NCBI GenBank assembly: GCA_903872255.1
Contig: CAIQJW010000201.1
Location: 1-12,262 of the forward strand
DNA from: an uncultured delta proteobacterium
GTDB lineage: Bacteria > Desulfobacterota > Syntrophorhabdia > Syntrophorhabdales > Syntrophorhabdaceae
DNA length: 12,262 nucleotides
Direction: 5' to 3'
The first letter of the stretch is position 1. Each line of letters opens with the position of its first letter. The notes below the pieces were generated by a model, which searched no databases, was not told where the DNA came from, and saw only the letters and a program-made list of their open reading frames with translations. A program made the translations under genes and the position numbers. This document shows, one piece after another, positions 1-6,875 of the stretch.

Positions 1-338
1 AGGCATGCATTGGTGAGTTCGTCAAGGAACATGGTCTCCTTGACATAGCTGATCTTTCGGAAGAACGGGCTTCTTCCGAGCGCAAGGAGCAGGCGCCTGA
101 GATCGTCCTGAAAGATCACTATGACGACGAATACGATGGAGCCAATAAAGCTGTTGAATATCCAGCTTAAGGTGAAGAGCTCAAACCTTTTCGCGAGGGC
201 AAAAACAAACATGACTATGACAAGCCCGAGAAGCAGCTGTATGGCCCGCGTACCCTTAATGAGCACGAATACCTTGTATATGATGAAGGCAACAATAATG
301 ATATCGACTATATCCTGCCAGCGTATCTCGGGTATCAT
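1..338 (-). CDS. cdaA: Diadenylate cyclase CdaA, N-terminal part (cut by window edge)
   Basis: Membrane-bound diadenylate cyclase that makes cyclic di-AMP from two ATP. I translated it from ATG at 338; 112 residues are visible. It begins MIPEIRWQDIVDIIIVAFIIYK and has three hydrophobic stretches at about residues 11-29, 33-50 and 58-76, the family's N-terminal membrane anchor. The linker reads VIFQDDLRRLLLALGRSPFF, matching the usual VIFQPELRRALE-type sequence just before the cyclase domain. The DGA and RHR catalytic motifs would lie beyond position 1 and cannot be checked. The ATG overlaps the folP stop as ATGA, which implies translational coupling. The order folP-cdaA, often followed by a ybbR-like gene and glmM, is familiar in Firmicutes and Desulfobacterota and supports the call. 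Confidence 0.9.
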   Translation of the reverse strand, partial: MIPEIRWQDIVDIIIVAFIIYKVFVLIKGTRAIQLLLGLVIVMFVFALAKRFELFTLSWIFNSFIGSIVFVVIVIFQDDLRRLLLALGRSPFFRKISYVKETMFLDELTNAC

Positions 339-1150
339 GCGTCCATGACCGCCTTCACCATTTTGAGGACCCTTGCGGTTCTTAAGACATCATGAACGCG
401 AAAAATATCGGCCCCGTTCATGGCGGCGACAGCAACTGTCGCAAGGGACCCCTCGACCCTTTCTTCAAGGGGGGAATCAGTTATTTTACCGATAAAAGAT
501 TTCATTGATGTTCCGATAAGGACCGGTTTCCCCAGCTCTTTAAATACATGCAGCATCTTGAGGATGCGCAGGTTATCTTCGACACGTTTACCGAAGCCGA
601 TGCCGGGATCGATAATGATCTTTCCGCCGTCAACCCCCGCCTCGACCGCATAATTCGACTGCCGCCGCAAAAATGCCATGATCTCCGCTATAACGTTGCC
701 ATATACGGGGTTTTCCTGCATATTTTTAGGTGCCCCCCTGATATGCATGATGACCGCGTATGCATCGTGTTGGGCAATGACGTGCGCCATTTTATCATCG
801 TACGTGAGGCCGCTTATATCATTTATGATGTCAGCCCCTGCCTTGAGGGCCTCATGCGCGACAGCCGCCTTGTACGTGTCTACAGAGATCGGTATGTCCG
901 ATATATCGCGAACTTTTTCTATAACAGGTATTACCCGCGAAAGCTCTTCGTCCTCGCCTACCGGTTCAGAAAACGGCCGCGTTGATTCACCGCCGATATC
1001 GATTATGTCCGCGCCGTCGTCGATCATACGCTTCGCATGGTTGACGGCATCCTGAAGGGCCCAATGCCTGCCCCCGTCCGAGAAGGAATCCGGGGTAACA
1101 TTGAGGATCCCCATTAAAACGGGGTTATTACACGGGAAGACCCGGGGCAT
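335..1150 (-). CDS. folP: Dihydropteroate synthase
   Basis: Condenses 6-hydroxymethyl-7,8-dihydropterin diphosphate with p-aminobenzoate to dihydropteroate in cytosolic folate synthesis; it is the sulfonamide target family. From ATG at 1150 it is 271 residues, close to the usual 270-285. Visible motifs are MGILNVTPDSFSDGG (13-27), DIGGESTRP (51-59), the SVDT strand, IIIDPGIGFGK (178-188), GTSMKSFIG (213-221) and RVHDV (251-255). The GTSMKSFIG loop has Met where an Arg before the pterin-binding Lys is more usual. The start overlaps the ftsH end by 23 bp. The frame stays open upstream, with an alternative ATG at 1186 behind an AAGGAAG. I prefer 1150 because only about 12 residues normally precede the first motif and the upstream part merely shadows conserved FtsH codons. 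Confidence 0.93.
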   Translation of the reverse strand: MPRVFPCNNPVLMGILNVTPDSFSDGGRHWALQDAVNHAKRMIDDGADIIDIGGESTRPFSEPVGEDEELSRVIPVIEKVRDISDIPISVDTYKAAVAHEALKAGADIINDISGLTYDDKMAHVIAQHDAYAVIMHIRGAPKNMQENPVYGNVIAEIMAFLRRQSNYAVEAGVDGGKIIIDPGIGFGKRVEDNLRILKMLHVFKELGKPVLIGTSMKSFIGKITDSPLEERVEGSLATVAVAAMNGADIFRVHDVLRTARVLKMVKAVMDA

Positions 1151-2951
1151 CGGCAACTCTGATAATGGTATCGATCTCCTGGCCATCCAGCACTTCCTTT
1201 TCCAAAAGTGCATCTGCAACGGCATGAAGCGATGCGATATGTTTGGAAACAAGGCCCTTTGCCCGGGTATAGCATCTGTCTATAAGGTCTTTGAGTTCCT
1301 CGTCGATACCCTGTGCTGTCTGCTCACTGAAATCGCGGTTGTGGGTAATCTCTCGGCCGAGGAAGATGGGTTCTTCGTTCTTGCCATAATTAAGAGGGCC
1401 GAGCCTGTCACTCATTCCCCATTCGCAAACCATTTTTCGTGCAATTTTGGTCGCACGCTCTATATCGTTGCCGGAACCGGTTGTGAGCTGCCCTATCACA
1501 AGTTCTTCTGCGACGCGTCCGCCGAGCAGTATCGAGATGCTGTTCAGGAGGTAATCCCTCGAATAGGTATGACGATCATCTATGGGTAATTGCTGGGTGA
1601 GCCCCATTGCCCTTCCTCTCGGAATGATCGTGACCTTGTGGATGGGATCGGTCCCGGGGATCATCTTCGCAACCAGTGCATGGCCTGCTTCGTGATAGGC
1701 GGTGAGTCTTCTCTCTTCTTGGGAGATTATCATGCTGCGCCGTTCGACACCCATGAGGACTTTATCCTTGGCATGTTCGAAATCGTCCATCTCGATCGAT
1801 GTTTTTTCGCGGCGGGCAGCTATCAGGGCAGCTTCATTAACAAGATTTGCCAGATCGGCGCCTGTAAAACCGGGCGTACCGCGGGCTATTATAGACAGCT
1901 CGACATCATCCGAAACAGGTGTCTTACGGGTATGCACCTTCAGGATCTCTTCCCGTCCTTTTACATCCGGGGTTGATACGATGATCTGCCTGTCGAACCG
2001 TCCCGGCCTCAAAAGCGCCGGATCGAGGACGTCGGGCCTGTTCGTTGCAGACATGACTATAACACCTTCGTTGGATTCGAAGCCGTCCATTTCGACGAGC
2101 AGCTGGTTCAAGGTCTGTTCGCGTTCATCATGACCTCCGCCGAGGCCGGCTCCGCGATGCCTTCCGACTGCATCGATCTCATCTATAAATATGATGCACG
2201 GGGCGTTCTTTTTCGCCTGGGTGAACAGATCACGCACCCGCGAGGCGCCGACACCGACGAACATTTCGACAAAATCAGACCCGCTTATTGTAAAGAAGGG
2301 CACGTTGGCCTCACCTGCTATTGCCCGCGCGAGAAGGGTTTTCCCGGTGCCAGGAGGCCCCACGAGAAGACATCCCTTCGGGATGCGGCCGCCGAGTTTG
2401 GTAAATTTCTTGGGGTCTGTAAGAAAATCAATTATTTCCTGGAGTTCTTCCTTGGCTTCGTCAATACCCGCGACATCGTGAAAGGTGACCCGGTTATCCC
2501 GTCCGGTAAAAAGACGGGCCTTGCTCTTCCCGAAGGCCATGGCCTTTCCTCCGCCCGACTGCATTTGACGCATAAAGAAGATCCATACGCCGATAAGGAG
2601 AAGCATGGGAAACCACGATATAAAGATGTTCTGCCACATTCCGGATTCTTCATCCGGCTTGGCGCTGATCTTTACACCTTTTTCCCTGAGCCGTTTTACG
2701 AGATCAGGATCTTCCGGCGCGAACGTCTTAAACTCTTTTCCATCTTTATACGTACCGGCTATATTTCTTCCCTGTATCATTACGGATGCCACTTTATCCG
2801 CGGTTAGCGATTCCGAGAATTCACTGAACGGTATGCTTTCAAGGTTCTTCTTCGGCTTGTTATAGATCTGGAAGATGAAGAGGCCGAGAAGGATGATAAC
2901 CAGAACAGCCACGATGCTTTTGTTTGTTGGTCCTTGTACATTTCTTGACAT
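1128..2951 (-). CDS. ftsH: ATP-dependent zinc metalloprotease FtsH
   Basis: Hexameric inner-membrane AAA+ protease that degrades misfolded membrane proteins and short-lived regulators. It has 607 residues, normal for the family. A membrane helix at about 12-30 is followed by a short periplasmic domain and a second helix at about 110-127. The AAA module has Walker A GPPGTGKT (198-205), pore loop MFVGVGA (230-236), Walker B IIFIDEID (253-260) and a second region of homology ending RPGRFDR with two arginine fingers (315-321). The peptidase domain has HEAGH (420-424), with Asp496 in SGNDIERAT as the likely third zinc ligand. All key residues are intact. ATG at 2951 has only a weak ribosome-binding site (GTGGG). 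It leads the ftsH-folP-cdaA block; tilS, a common upstream partner, is absent. Confidence 0.98.
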   Translation of the reverse strand: MSRNVQGPTNKSIVAVLVIILLGLFIFQIYNKPKKNLESIPFSEFSESLTADKVASVMIQGRNIAGTYKDGKEFKTFAPEDPDLVKRLREKGVKISAKPDEESGMWQNIFISWFPMLLLIGVWIFFMRQMQSGGGKAMAFGKSKARLFTGRDNRVTFHDVAGIDEAKEELQEIIDFLTDPKKFTKLGGRIPKGCLLVGPPGTGKTLLARAIAGEANVPFFTISGSDFVEMFVGVGASRVRDLFTQAKKNAPCIIFIDEIDAVGRHRGAGLGGGHDEREQTLNQLLVEMDGFESNEGVIVMSATNRPDVLDPALLRPGRFDRQIIVSTPDVKGREEILKVHTRKTPVSDDVELSIIARGTPGFTGADLANLVNEAALIAARREKTSIEMDDFEHAKDKVLMGVERRSMIISQEERRLTAYHEAGHALVAKMIPGTDPIHKVTIIPRGRAMGLTQQLPIDDRHTYSRDYLLNSISILLGGRVAEELVIGQLTTGSGNDIERATKIARKMVCEWGMSDRLGPLNYGKNEEPIFLGREITHNRDFSEQTAQGIDEELKDLIDRCYTRAKGLVSKHIASLHAVADALLEKEVLDGQEIDTIIRVADAPGLPV

Positions 2952-3088
2952 AGCCCACAGTTTATCATAACAGGGGCATATTTATCAATATTGTCACGCT
3001 ATTGGCTGGATGTTTTTCTTGCATTTCTGAAAATGGTGTGTAATAAGAAGGCGAGATTAAAAGAAAATGGGTTTATGGGTGATGGGTT
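2952..3088. promoter_or_regulatory. Divergent intergenic region between ftsH and flavoprotein gene
   Basis: This 137-bp AT-rich gap separates divergently read genes and must hold any promoter for each. On the minus strand a TATGAT hexamer (2964-2969) is a fair -10 box for ftsH, but I found no convincing -35 at 16-18 bp. On the plus strand TGTAAT (3039-3044) could be a -10 for the flavoprotein gene, again without a good -35. The last 22 bp are occupied by a heptamer array. The region is included as the likely promoter location, not as proven sites. Confidence 0.35.
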
Positions 3089-3099
3089 ATGGGTGATGG
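3067..3099. repeat. Degenerate heptanucleotide tandem array 1 (GGGTKAT)
   Basis: Units of GGGTGAT or GGGTTAT repeat at 3077, 3084 and 3091. They are preceded by an 8-nt version at 3069 and followed by a partial GG. The period is 7 bp, so units shift reading frame. The start codon of the plus-strand flavoprotein gene (3089) and its first four codons lie inside the array. Two other arrays with different units but the same phase occur at 4742-4776 and 9090-9127. Confidence 0.8.
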
Positions 3100-3949
3100 A
3101 AAACCAAAACGGGTGCTGGGGCTCGTCGCGTCTCCCCGGGTTCTCGGGAATTGCGAAACATTTATCAAGGAAATATCCCGCCATATACCCGAACAGCATG
3201 TTCTGCGGCTTCTCAGGCTGACCTCATTGAATATACGGCCGTGCCGGGCATGTTATGGCTGCGTCATGGGCAACCCGTGCCCCGAAGACGACGATATACA
3301 GTTTCTGCTCGACGAACTTGCGGCCGCAGATGCAGTCATTCTCGCCTCGCCGGTCTATTATCTCGGTGCGAACGCGATCATAAAAGGCATCTGCGACAGG
3401 GGTTTCCTCTTTTTCAGCATCCTTGAAAAAACCTGTAATAAACCAATAATCCTTCTCAACTTTTTCGGTATCCCCGAGCGCATCGGGATGGCCCCCCAGA
3501 TGCTCGAAACGTTCGCCATGTTCCTTGGGATGTCCGTCAAGGCGAGCCTTTCGATTGAGGCTGCGCTTCCCGGAGCGGCCCTCATGAACGAGAAAAACAT
3601 TGTGACCGCAGATCATCTGGGGCGGATGCTGTTCTCATCGGGTTCAATAAGGCCTGAGCGGGGATGTCCGTTCTGCGGCAGCCAGATCGTGCGCATCGCT
3701 AAGGTGGATTATATCTGTACCGTTTGCCACGGCAGCTTTGCTATCGACGCGATTGGCAATTTCGTCAAAAAGAAAGAGGGGGGCATAATGGGCCCACCCG
3801 AACACATGCTCCTTCATCGCGAATGGCTGCGCGGCATGAAAAAACGGTTTCAGGAAAACAAGAAGAAGATCATTCAGACCATATCAGGGTATAAAGAAGA
3901 CGGCGAATGGATAAAGCCGCCGTCTCGCACCCCGTCATCCCGGACTTGA
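3089..3949 (+). CDS. Flavodoxin-fold iron-sulfur flavoprotein / NAD(P)H-dependent FMN reductase-like protein with C-terminal zinc ribbon
   Basis: Probable cytosolic FMN-binding redox protein of 286 residues; substrate unknown. The N-terminal strand plus GLVASPRVLGNCETF (11-25) matches the FMN-phosphate loop of the FMN-reductase family (usually GSPRxxGNT). Cys52, 55, 58 and 64 form a CxxCxxCx5C motif like the compact cluster motif of archaeal iron-sulfur flavoproteins. ILASPVYYLGANAIIKGICDR-type sequence (84-104) is the second flavin-contact loop. A C-terminal CPFC (193-196) and CTVC (210-213) pair looks like a small zinc ribbon. It is the only plus-strand gene in the window and converges on the NYN gene. 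ATG 3089 is the only in-frame ATG before the fold; a TGA at 3080 blocks extension. Its first four codons lie in a heptamer array. Its last residues (TPSSRT) and the stop are encoded by a palindromic repeat, so both termini look secondary. Confidence 0.85.
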   Translation: MGDGKPKRVLGLVASPRVLGNCETFIKEISRHIPEQHVLRLLRLTSLNIRPCRACYGCVMGNPCPEDDDIQFLLDELAAADAVILASPVYYLGANAIIKGICDRGFLFFSILEKTCNKPIILLNFFGIPERIGMAPQMLETFAMFLGMSVKASLSIEAALPGAALMNEKNIVTADHLGRMLFSSGSIRPERGCPFCGSQIVRIAKVDYICTVCHGSFAIDAIGNFVKKKEGGIMGPPEHMLLHREWLRGMKKRFQENKKKIIQTISGYKEDGEWIKPPSRTPSSRT

Positions 3950-4049
3950 TCCGGGATCCAAGGTTTTGCTTCTATTATTGTTTCTGGTGTTATTATGTTC
4001 AAAGGGCCCAAAAAGAAAAACCTTGGATTCCCGCTTTCGCGGGAATGAC
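3934..4049. repeat. Inverted pair of dispersed palindromic repeats (MITE-like unit)
   Basis: Two palindromic repeats face each other around a 57-bp AT-rich core. The left arm (3934-3963) starts GTCATCCCGG and has an 8-bp stem, ATCCCGGA with TCCGGGAT, closed by CTTGA. The right arm (4021-4049) has the stem ATTCCCGC with GCGGGAAT closed by TTTC. Read inward, both arms begin GTCAT(T)CCC and end ATCCAAGG, so the ends are near-identical while the hairpin centres differ. These centres match two repeat families common in proteobacterial genomes. The left arm supplies the stop codon of the flavoprotein gene. Lying between convergent genes, the hairpins may also act as a bidirectional transcription barrier. 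Confidence 0.8.
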
Positions 4050-4111
4050 GGACGGTGGTCTATTCTGGTGCTTTGCACGTTTCCGTCGGAAAATGTTTGC
4101 GACACAACCTC

Positions 4112-4126
4112 CAAGCCCGGGATGAC
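4112..4126. repeat. Half-copy of the palindromic repeat (left-arm family)
   Basis: CAAGCCCGGGATGAC differs by one base from the reverse complement of the outer end of the left arm at 3934-3948 (CAAGTCCGGGATGAC). The other half is not recognisable, so this looks like a decayed or truncated copy. Confidence 0.6.
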
Positions 4127-4198
4127 CCAGAGGCGGTTTATCCCGGGAAGTAAAAAATACCCGACTGGGATGGTGGGTGGACACTTAGAACACACCTG

Positions 4199-4213
4199 CT
4201 TCGCCAGAATGAC
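4199..4213. repeat. Decayed end of a GGAATGAC-type palindromic repeat
   Basis: CTTCGCCAGAATGAC resembles the CGCGGGAATGAC outer end of the right arm at 4038-4049. With 4050-4232 otherwise holding only a TCCCGGGA palindrome at 4140-4147, the whole 283-bp gap after the flavoprotein gene appears to be repeat-derived; I see no gene in it. Confidence 0.45.
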
Positions 4214-4232
4214 ATGGGTGGAATAGGTATGC

Positions 4233-4733
4233 CTACAGCTTATCGATACCCTTCACCGCTTTGCGGATCTTTTTCGGGAGTTTGCGCGGGTTTCCCTTCT
4301 TGCGGCGGGTATTGTCGGGGTAATCTTCTTCTTCGTCCGACCCTGAAACGGGGGTTGCCAGCATTTCGGCAAATTTGACCGGTGTCAGAAAAGACACTCC
4401 CTTCGATTTTGCCGCGTCGATGATGGCACGGTCAGAACTGACGACAATGAGGCCGGCCGGTCTTGAGCGGATCCAGCCGATAATGACATCATCGGCCGTT
4501 TCATGTTCTTTTGAATAGACCACTTCTATTCCCCGGAAATTCTCAGAATGCCTTCCCGGAGAAAAGCTGTCATATGCATCGAATACAACGGTTATCCGGG
4601 CAGACCGCATCTTCTTATAGCGGGCGCATTTCTCCAGAAAATCCCGCCTGAGAAGGTCCATCGACGCACCCATCTCGACCGCTGCGCCTTTTATCCGGTG
4701 AATATAATTATATCCGTCGATAACAATGTGCAT
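4233..4733 (-). CDS. NYN-domain ribonuclease, YacP/Rae1-like
   Basis: Predicted PIN-like NYN-fold endoribonuclease of 166 residues. In Bacillus the family member YacP (Rae1) cleaves mRNA at the ribosome. MHIVIDGYNYIHR (1-13) carries the first conserved Asp and the G-Y-N motif. VVFDAYD (49-55), the E-T-A-D-D segment (78-82) and SSDRAI (98-103) carry the other acidic residues expected to bind metal. The fold ends by about residue 126. The tail is strongly charged, first acidic (SDEEEDYPD) and then rich in Lys/Arg, suggesting RNA or ribosome contact. It lies 53 bp after nusB across a heptamer array and has no clear Shine-Dalgarno, so coupling to the operon is uncertain. RNA cleavage is inferred from family membership only. 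Confidence 0.87.
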   Translation of the reverse strand: MHIVIDGYNYIHRIKGAAVEMGASMDLLRRDFLEKCARYKKMRSARITVVFDAYDSFSPGRHSENFRGIEVVYSKEHETADDVIIGWIRSRPAGLIVVSSDRAIIDAAKSKGVSFLTPVKFAEMLATPVSGSDEEEDYPDNTRRKKGNPRKLPKKIRKAVKGIDKL

Positions 4734-4741
4734 GGGAAACC

Positions 4742-4776
4742 GGCTAAAGGCGAACGGCTAACGGCTGTCGGAATTA
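4742..4776. repeat. Degenerate heptanucleotide tandem array 2 (GGCTAAC)
   Basis: Units GGCTAAA (4742), GGCGAAC (4749), GGCTAAC (4756) and GGCTGTC (4763) are followed by a decayed GGAATTA (4770). The period is exactly 7 bp. The array fills most of the 53-bp gap between the nusB stop and the NYN gene start. One unit also forms a hairpin arm with the nusB end. Confidence 0.75.
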
Positions 4777-4788
4777 ATCCGTTCGCCT
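4748..4788. terminator. Hairpin at the nusB stop codon (possible terminator)
   Basis: A perfect 10-bp inverted repeat, AGGCGAACGG (4748-4757) with CCGTTCGCCT (4779-4788), surrounds a 21-nt loop. On the minus-strand transcript the first arm begins within the nusB TAG stop. Only a short TTT follows the second arm, so intrinsic termination would be weak. On the plus strand the stem is followed by ATTTTTCTTT, a better terminator shape, but no plus-strand gene ends here. It may attenuate read-through into the NYN gene. Confidence 0.4.
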
Positions 4789-5197
4789 ATTTTTCTTTAT
4801 AATGGTCCTTCAGGATTCGGTCGAGTACCCCGTTTATGAATTCTCTGGAATCTTCGCTGCCATATTTTTTCCCCATCTCTATGGCCTCGTCAATGGCAAC
4901 CTTCGGCGGAACGTCTTCGGAAAATATCATTTCGAAGATCCCTATCCTCAGGACATTCTTGTCCACGTAGGCAATACGCTCGATCCGCCAGTGCTCGCAT
5001 GCCTGCCGTATAAATCCGTCCATTTGTTCCTGATGGGTGCCTATTCCGGCAAGGAGATACCGGGCATATTCTACAATATCTTCCTGGTACGGGAACAGCG
5101 AGCAGTACTTGGTAAGAGCGCGATCGGGATCTTCCCCGTTTGTCTCCACCTGATAAAGCATCCTCAGGGCTAACTCTCTCGCTTTCCGTCTGCGCAC
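4787..5197 (-). CDS. nusB: Transcription antitermination factor NusB
   Basis: Small all-helical RNA-binding protein that pairs with NusE (ribosomal protein S10) on boxA RNA to support rRNA antitermination. It has 136 residues, normal length. It opens RRRKARELALRMLYQVE, the arginine-rich first helix typical of NusB. It ends VAIDEAIEMGKKYGSEDSREFINGVLDRI, the family's most conserved C-terminal signature. The start is GTG at 5197, with AAGGA about 9 nt upstream inside ribH, and the reading frame overlaps the ribH end by 28 bp. The ribH-nusB pairing is widespread in bacteria and fits translational coupling. Confidence 0.96.
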   Translation of the reverse strand: MRRRKARELALRMLYQVETNGEDPDRALTKYCSLFPYQEDIVEYARYLLAGIGTHQEQMDGFIRQACEHWRIERIAYVDKNVLRIGIFEMIFSEDVPPKVAIDEAIEMGKKYGSEDSREFINGVLDRILKDHYKEK

Positions 5198-5658
5198 AAG
5201 TTGTTTTCCTTGATAAGGTTGACCATTTCAATGGCCGACATGGCGGCGTCGTAGCCCTTGTTGCCGGCTTTTGTTCCCGCCCTTTCGATGGCCTGTTCGA
5301 TGCTGTCGCTCGTTATGATGCCGAAGGCTATCGGTTTTTCGAGCTCAAGGGATGATTGGGCTATTCCCTTGCTTACTTCCGATGCAACATAATGGAAATG
5401 GGGCGTTGCACCCTTTATGACAGCACCAAGACAAACCACGGCATCGATCTCTTTTTTCTTGGCGACCAATTTTGCCGCCAGGGGGATCTCGAAGGAACCC
5501 GGGACCCGGTAAATATCAATTTTATTATCGTCGGCGCCGTGCCGTTTCAGGGCATCGAGTGCACCTTCTACCAGCCGGTCAGTAATGAAGCTGTTGAACC
5601 TGCTTACGACGATTGCAAACCTGAAGCCTTTTGCATTGAGCTTGCCCTCTCGTACCAT
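5170..5658 (-). CDS. ribH: 6,7-dimethyl-8-ribityllumazine synthase
   Basis: Penultimate riboflavin enzyme. It condenses 5-amino-6-ribitylaminouracil with 3,4-dihydroxy-2-butanone 4-phosphate, usually as a 60-mer shell or pentamer. It has 162 residues, typical size. VVSRFNSFITDRL (17-29) carries the Phe that stacks on the pyrimidine. VPGSFEIPL (52-60) and GAVIKGATPHFHYVASEVSKG (78-98) hold the substrate and phosphate loops, with His87 in the usual catalytic position. FGIITSD (112-118) is the next conserved strand. The HFH triplet differs from the more usual HFD or HFE. AAGGAGCG sits 5 nt before ATG 5658, and the gap to ribBA is only 9 bp. Confidence 0.97.
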   Translation of the reverse strand: MVREGKLNAKGFRFAIVVSRFNSFITDRLVEGALDALKRHGADDNKIDIYRVPGSFEIPLAAKLVAKKKEIDAVVCLGAVIKGATPHFHYVASEVSKGIAQSSLELEKPIAFGIITSDSIEQAIERAGTKAGNKGYDAAMSAIEMVNLIKENNLCADGKRES

Positions 5659-5667
5659 GTTCGCTCC

Positions 5668-6873
5668 TTATATGTTATTTAGGATATGACCAAGTTTTTT
5701 CTGCTTGGTCGTGAGATACGCTATATTATCTTTTGTCGGGACCATCTCGATCGGTACACGCTTGACGACGGTCAGGCCGTACCCTTCGAGGCCCTTTATC
5801 TTCTTCGGATTGTTCGTCATCAGGCGCATCCTGTGCACGCCGATATCTTTGAGGATCTGTGCCCCGATGCCGTAATCGCGGAGATCGGGCGAAAAACCGA
5901 GAGCAATATTCGCCTCGACCGTATCATGACCGCAATCCTGAAGACTGTATGCCTTGAGCTTGTTGGCAAGCCCGATGCCGCGTCCTTCCTGGCGCATATA
6001 GACGAATACGCCTTTCTTTTCGTGCTCGATCATCTTGAGCGCTTTTAGAAGCTGCTCCCCGCAATCGCAGCGCATCGAACCCAAGACGTCACCGGTAAAA
6101 CATTCCGAATGGACGCGTACCAGAACCTCATCCTCCGGCCCTATATCGCCCTTTACAAGCGCGAGGTGTGTCTTCTTATCAATATCATTTTCGTAAGCTA
6201 TAAGCGTAAATTCGCCGCCGAACCTTGTGGGTATGCGGGTTTCGGCTACGCGCCGGACCAGCGTCTCCTTCCTTGTCTTATACTTGATAAGATCGGCAAT
6301 GGCAACGATCTTCATGCCGTGTTTTTCTGCAAATACCTCAAGATCGGGCATGCGTGCCATGGTGCCGTCTTCATTCATGACCTCGCATATTACGCCTGAC
6401 GGGTTAAGACCCGCAAGCCGTGCAAGATCGACGGATGCCTCCGTATGGCCAACCCGTACGAGCACGCCTCCGTCACGGGCGGCAAGGGGGAAGATATGCC
6501 CGGGTCTCGTTATGTCGTTGGACGTCGCTTTCGGATCTATGGCAACCTGAATGGTCCTCGCCCTGTCGAAAGCGGAAATGCCGGTCGTGATCCCTTCTTT
6601 TGCCTCGATCGAAACAGTAAAGGCAGTGTTGTACGGCGACGTGTTATCCTGGACCATGAGCGGAAGATCGAGCTGTTTAACCCGCTCCTCGGTAAGCGAC
6701 AGGCATATGAGGCCGCATGCGTAACGCGCCATGAATGTGACCGCTTCCGGTGTTGCCTTTTCTGAAGCGATCATGACGTCGCCTTCATTCTCCCTGTCCT
6801 CATCGTCGACAATGATGACCATCTTGCCTTCGCGTATGTCCTGAAGGACCTCTTCGATGCTCGAGATTGCCAT
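5668..6873 (-). CDS. ribBA: Bifunctional 3,4-dihydroxy-2-butanone 4-phosphate synthase / GTP cyclohydrolase II
   Basis: Supplies both branches of riboflavin synthesis: ribulose 5-phosphate to the four-carbon unit, and GTP to the diaminopyrimidine. The 401 residues hold both domains. RibB (about 1-200) has the acidic metal loop DDEDRENEGD (23-32), RPGHIFPL (123-130) and GHTEASVDL (142-150). RibA (about 205-401) has the zinc set Cys258, Cys269 and Cys271 in SECFTGDVLGSMRCDCGEQL, RQEGRGIGL (294-302) and TNNPKK (353-358). Every catalytic motif looks intact, so both activities are expected. AAGGAGAG, which includes the ribE stop region, precedes ATG 6873; the gap to ribE is 2 bp. Confidence 0.98.
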   Translation of the reverse strand: MAISSIEEVLQDIREGKMVIIVDDEDRENEGDVMIASEKATPEAVTFMARYACGLICLSLTEERVKQLDLPLMVQDNTSPYNTAFTVSIEAKEGITTGISAFDRARTIQVAIDPKATSNDITRPGHIFPLAARDGGVLVRVGHTEASVDLARLAGLNPSGVICEVMNEDGTMARMPDLEVFAEKHGMKIVAIADLIKYKTRKETLVRRVAETRIPTRFGGEFTLIAYENDIDKKTHLALVKGDIGPEDEVLVRVHSECFTGDVLGSMRCDCGEQLLKALKMIEHEKKGVFVYMRQEGRGIGLANKLKAYSLQDCGHDTVEANIALGFSPDLRDYGIGAQILKDIGVHRMRLMTNNPKKIKGLEGYGLTVVKRVPIEMVPTKDNIAYLTTKQKKLGHILNNI

Positions 6874-6875
6874 TG

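Noticed and set aside
1151..1252. Extended N-terminus of folP starting at 1252
   Set aside because: The extra 34 residues shadow the conserved FtsH C-terminus and exceed the usual distance before the MGILNVTPDSF motif.
2130..2807. Long plus-strand reading frame of 225 codons opposite ftsH
   Set aside because: It lies entirely antisense to the conserved AAA domain and N-terminus of FtsH, has no recognisable motif, and is explained by the codon bias of the minus-strand gene.
3934..4213. Repeats as a CRISPR array
   Set aside because: The copies are inverted, unequal and irregularly spaced, with no direct repeats and unique spacers of constant size.
3935..4226. Short reading frames over the palindromic repeats (61-86 codons)
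   Set aside because: They are repeat-encoded, low in conserved content, and occur on both strands as expected from palindromes; not genes.
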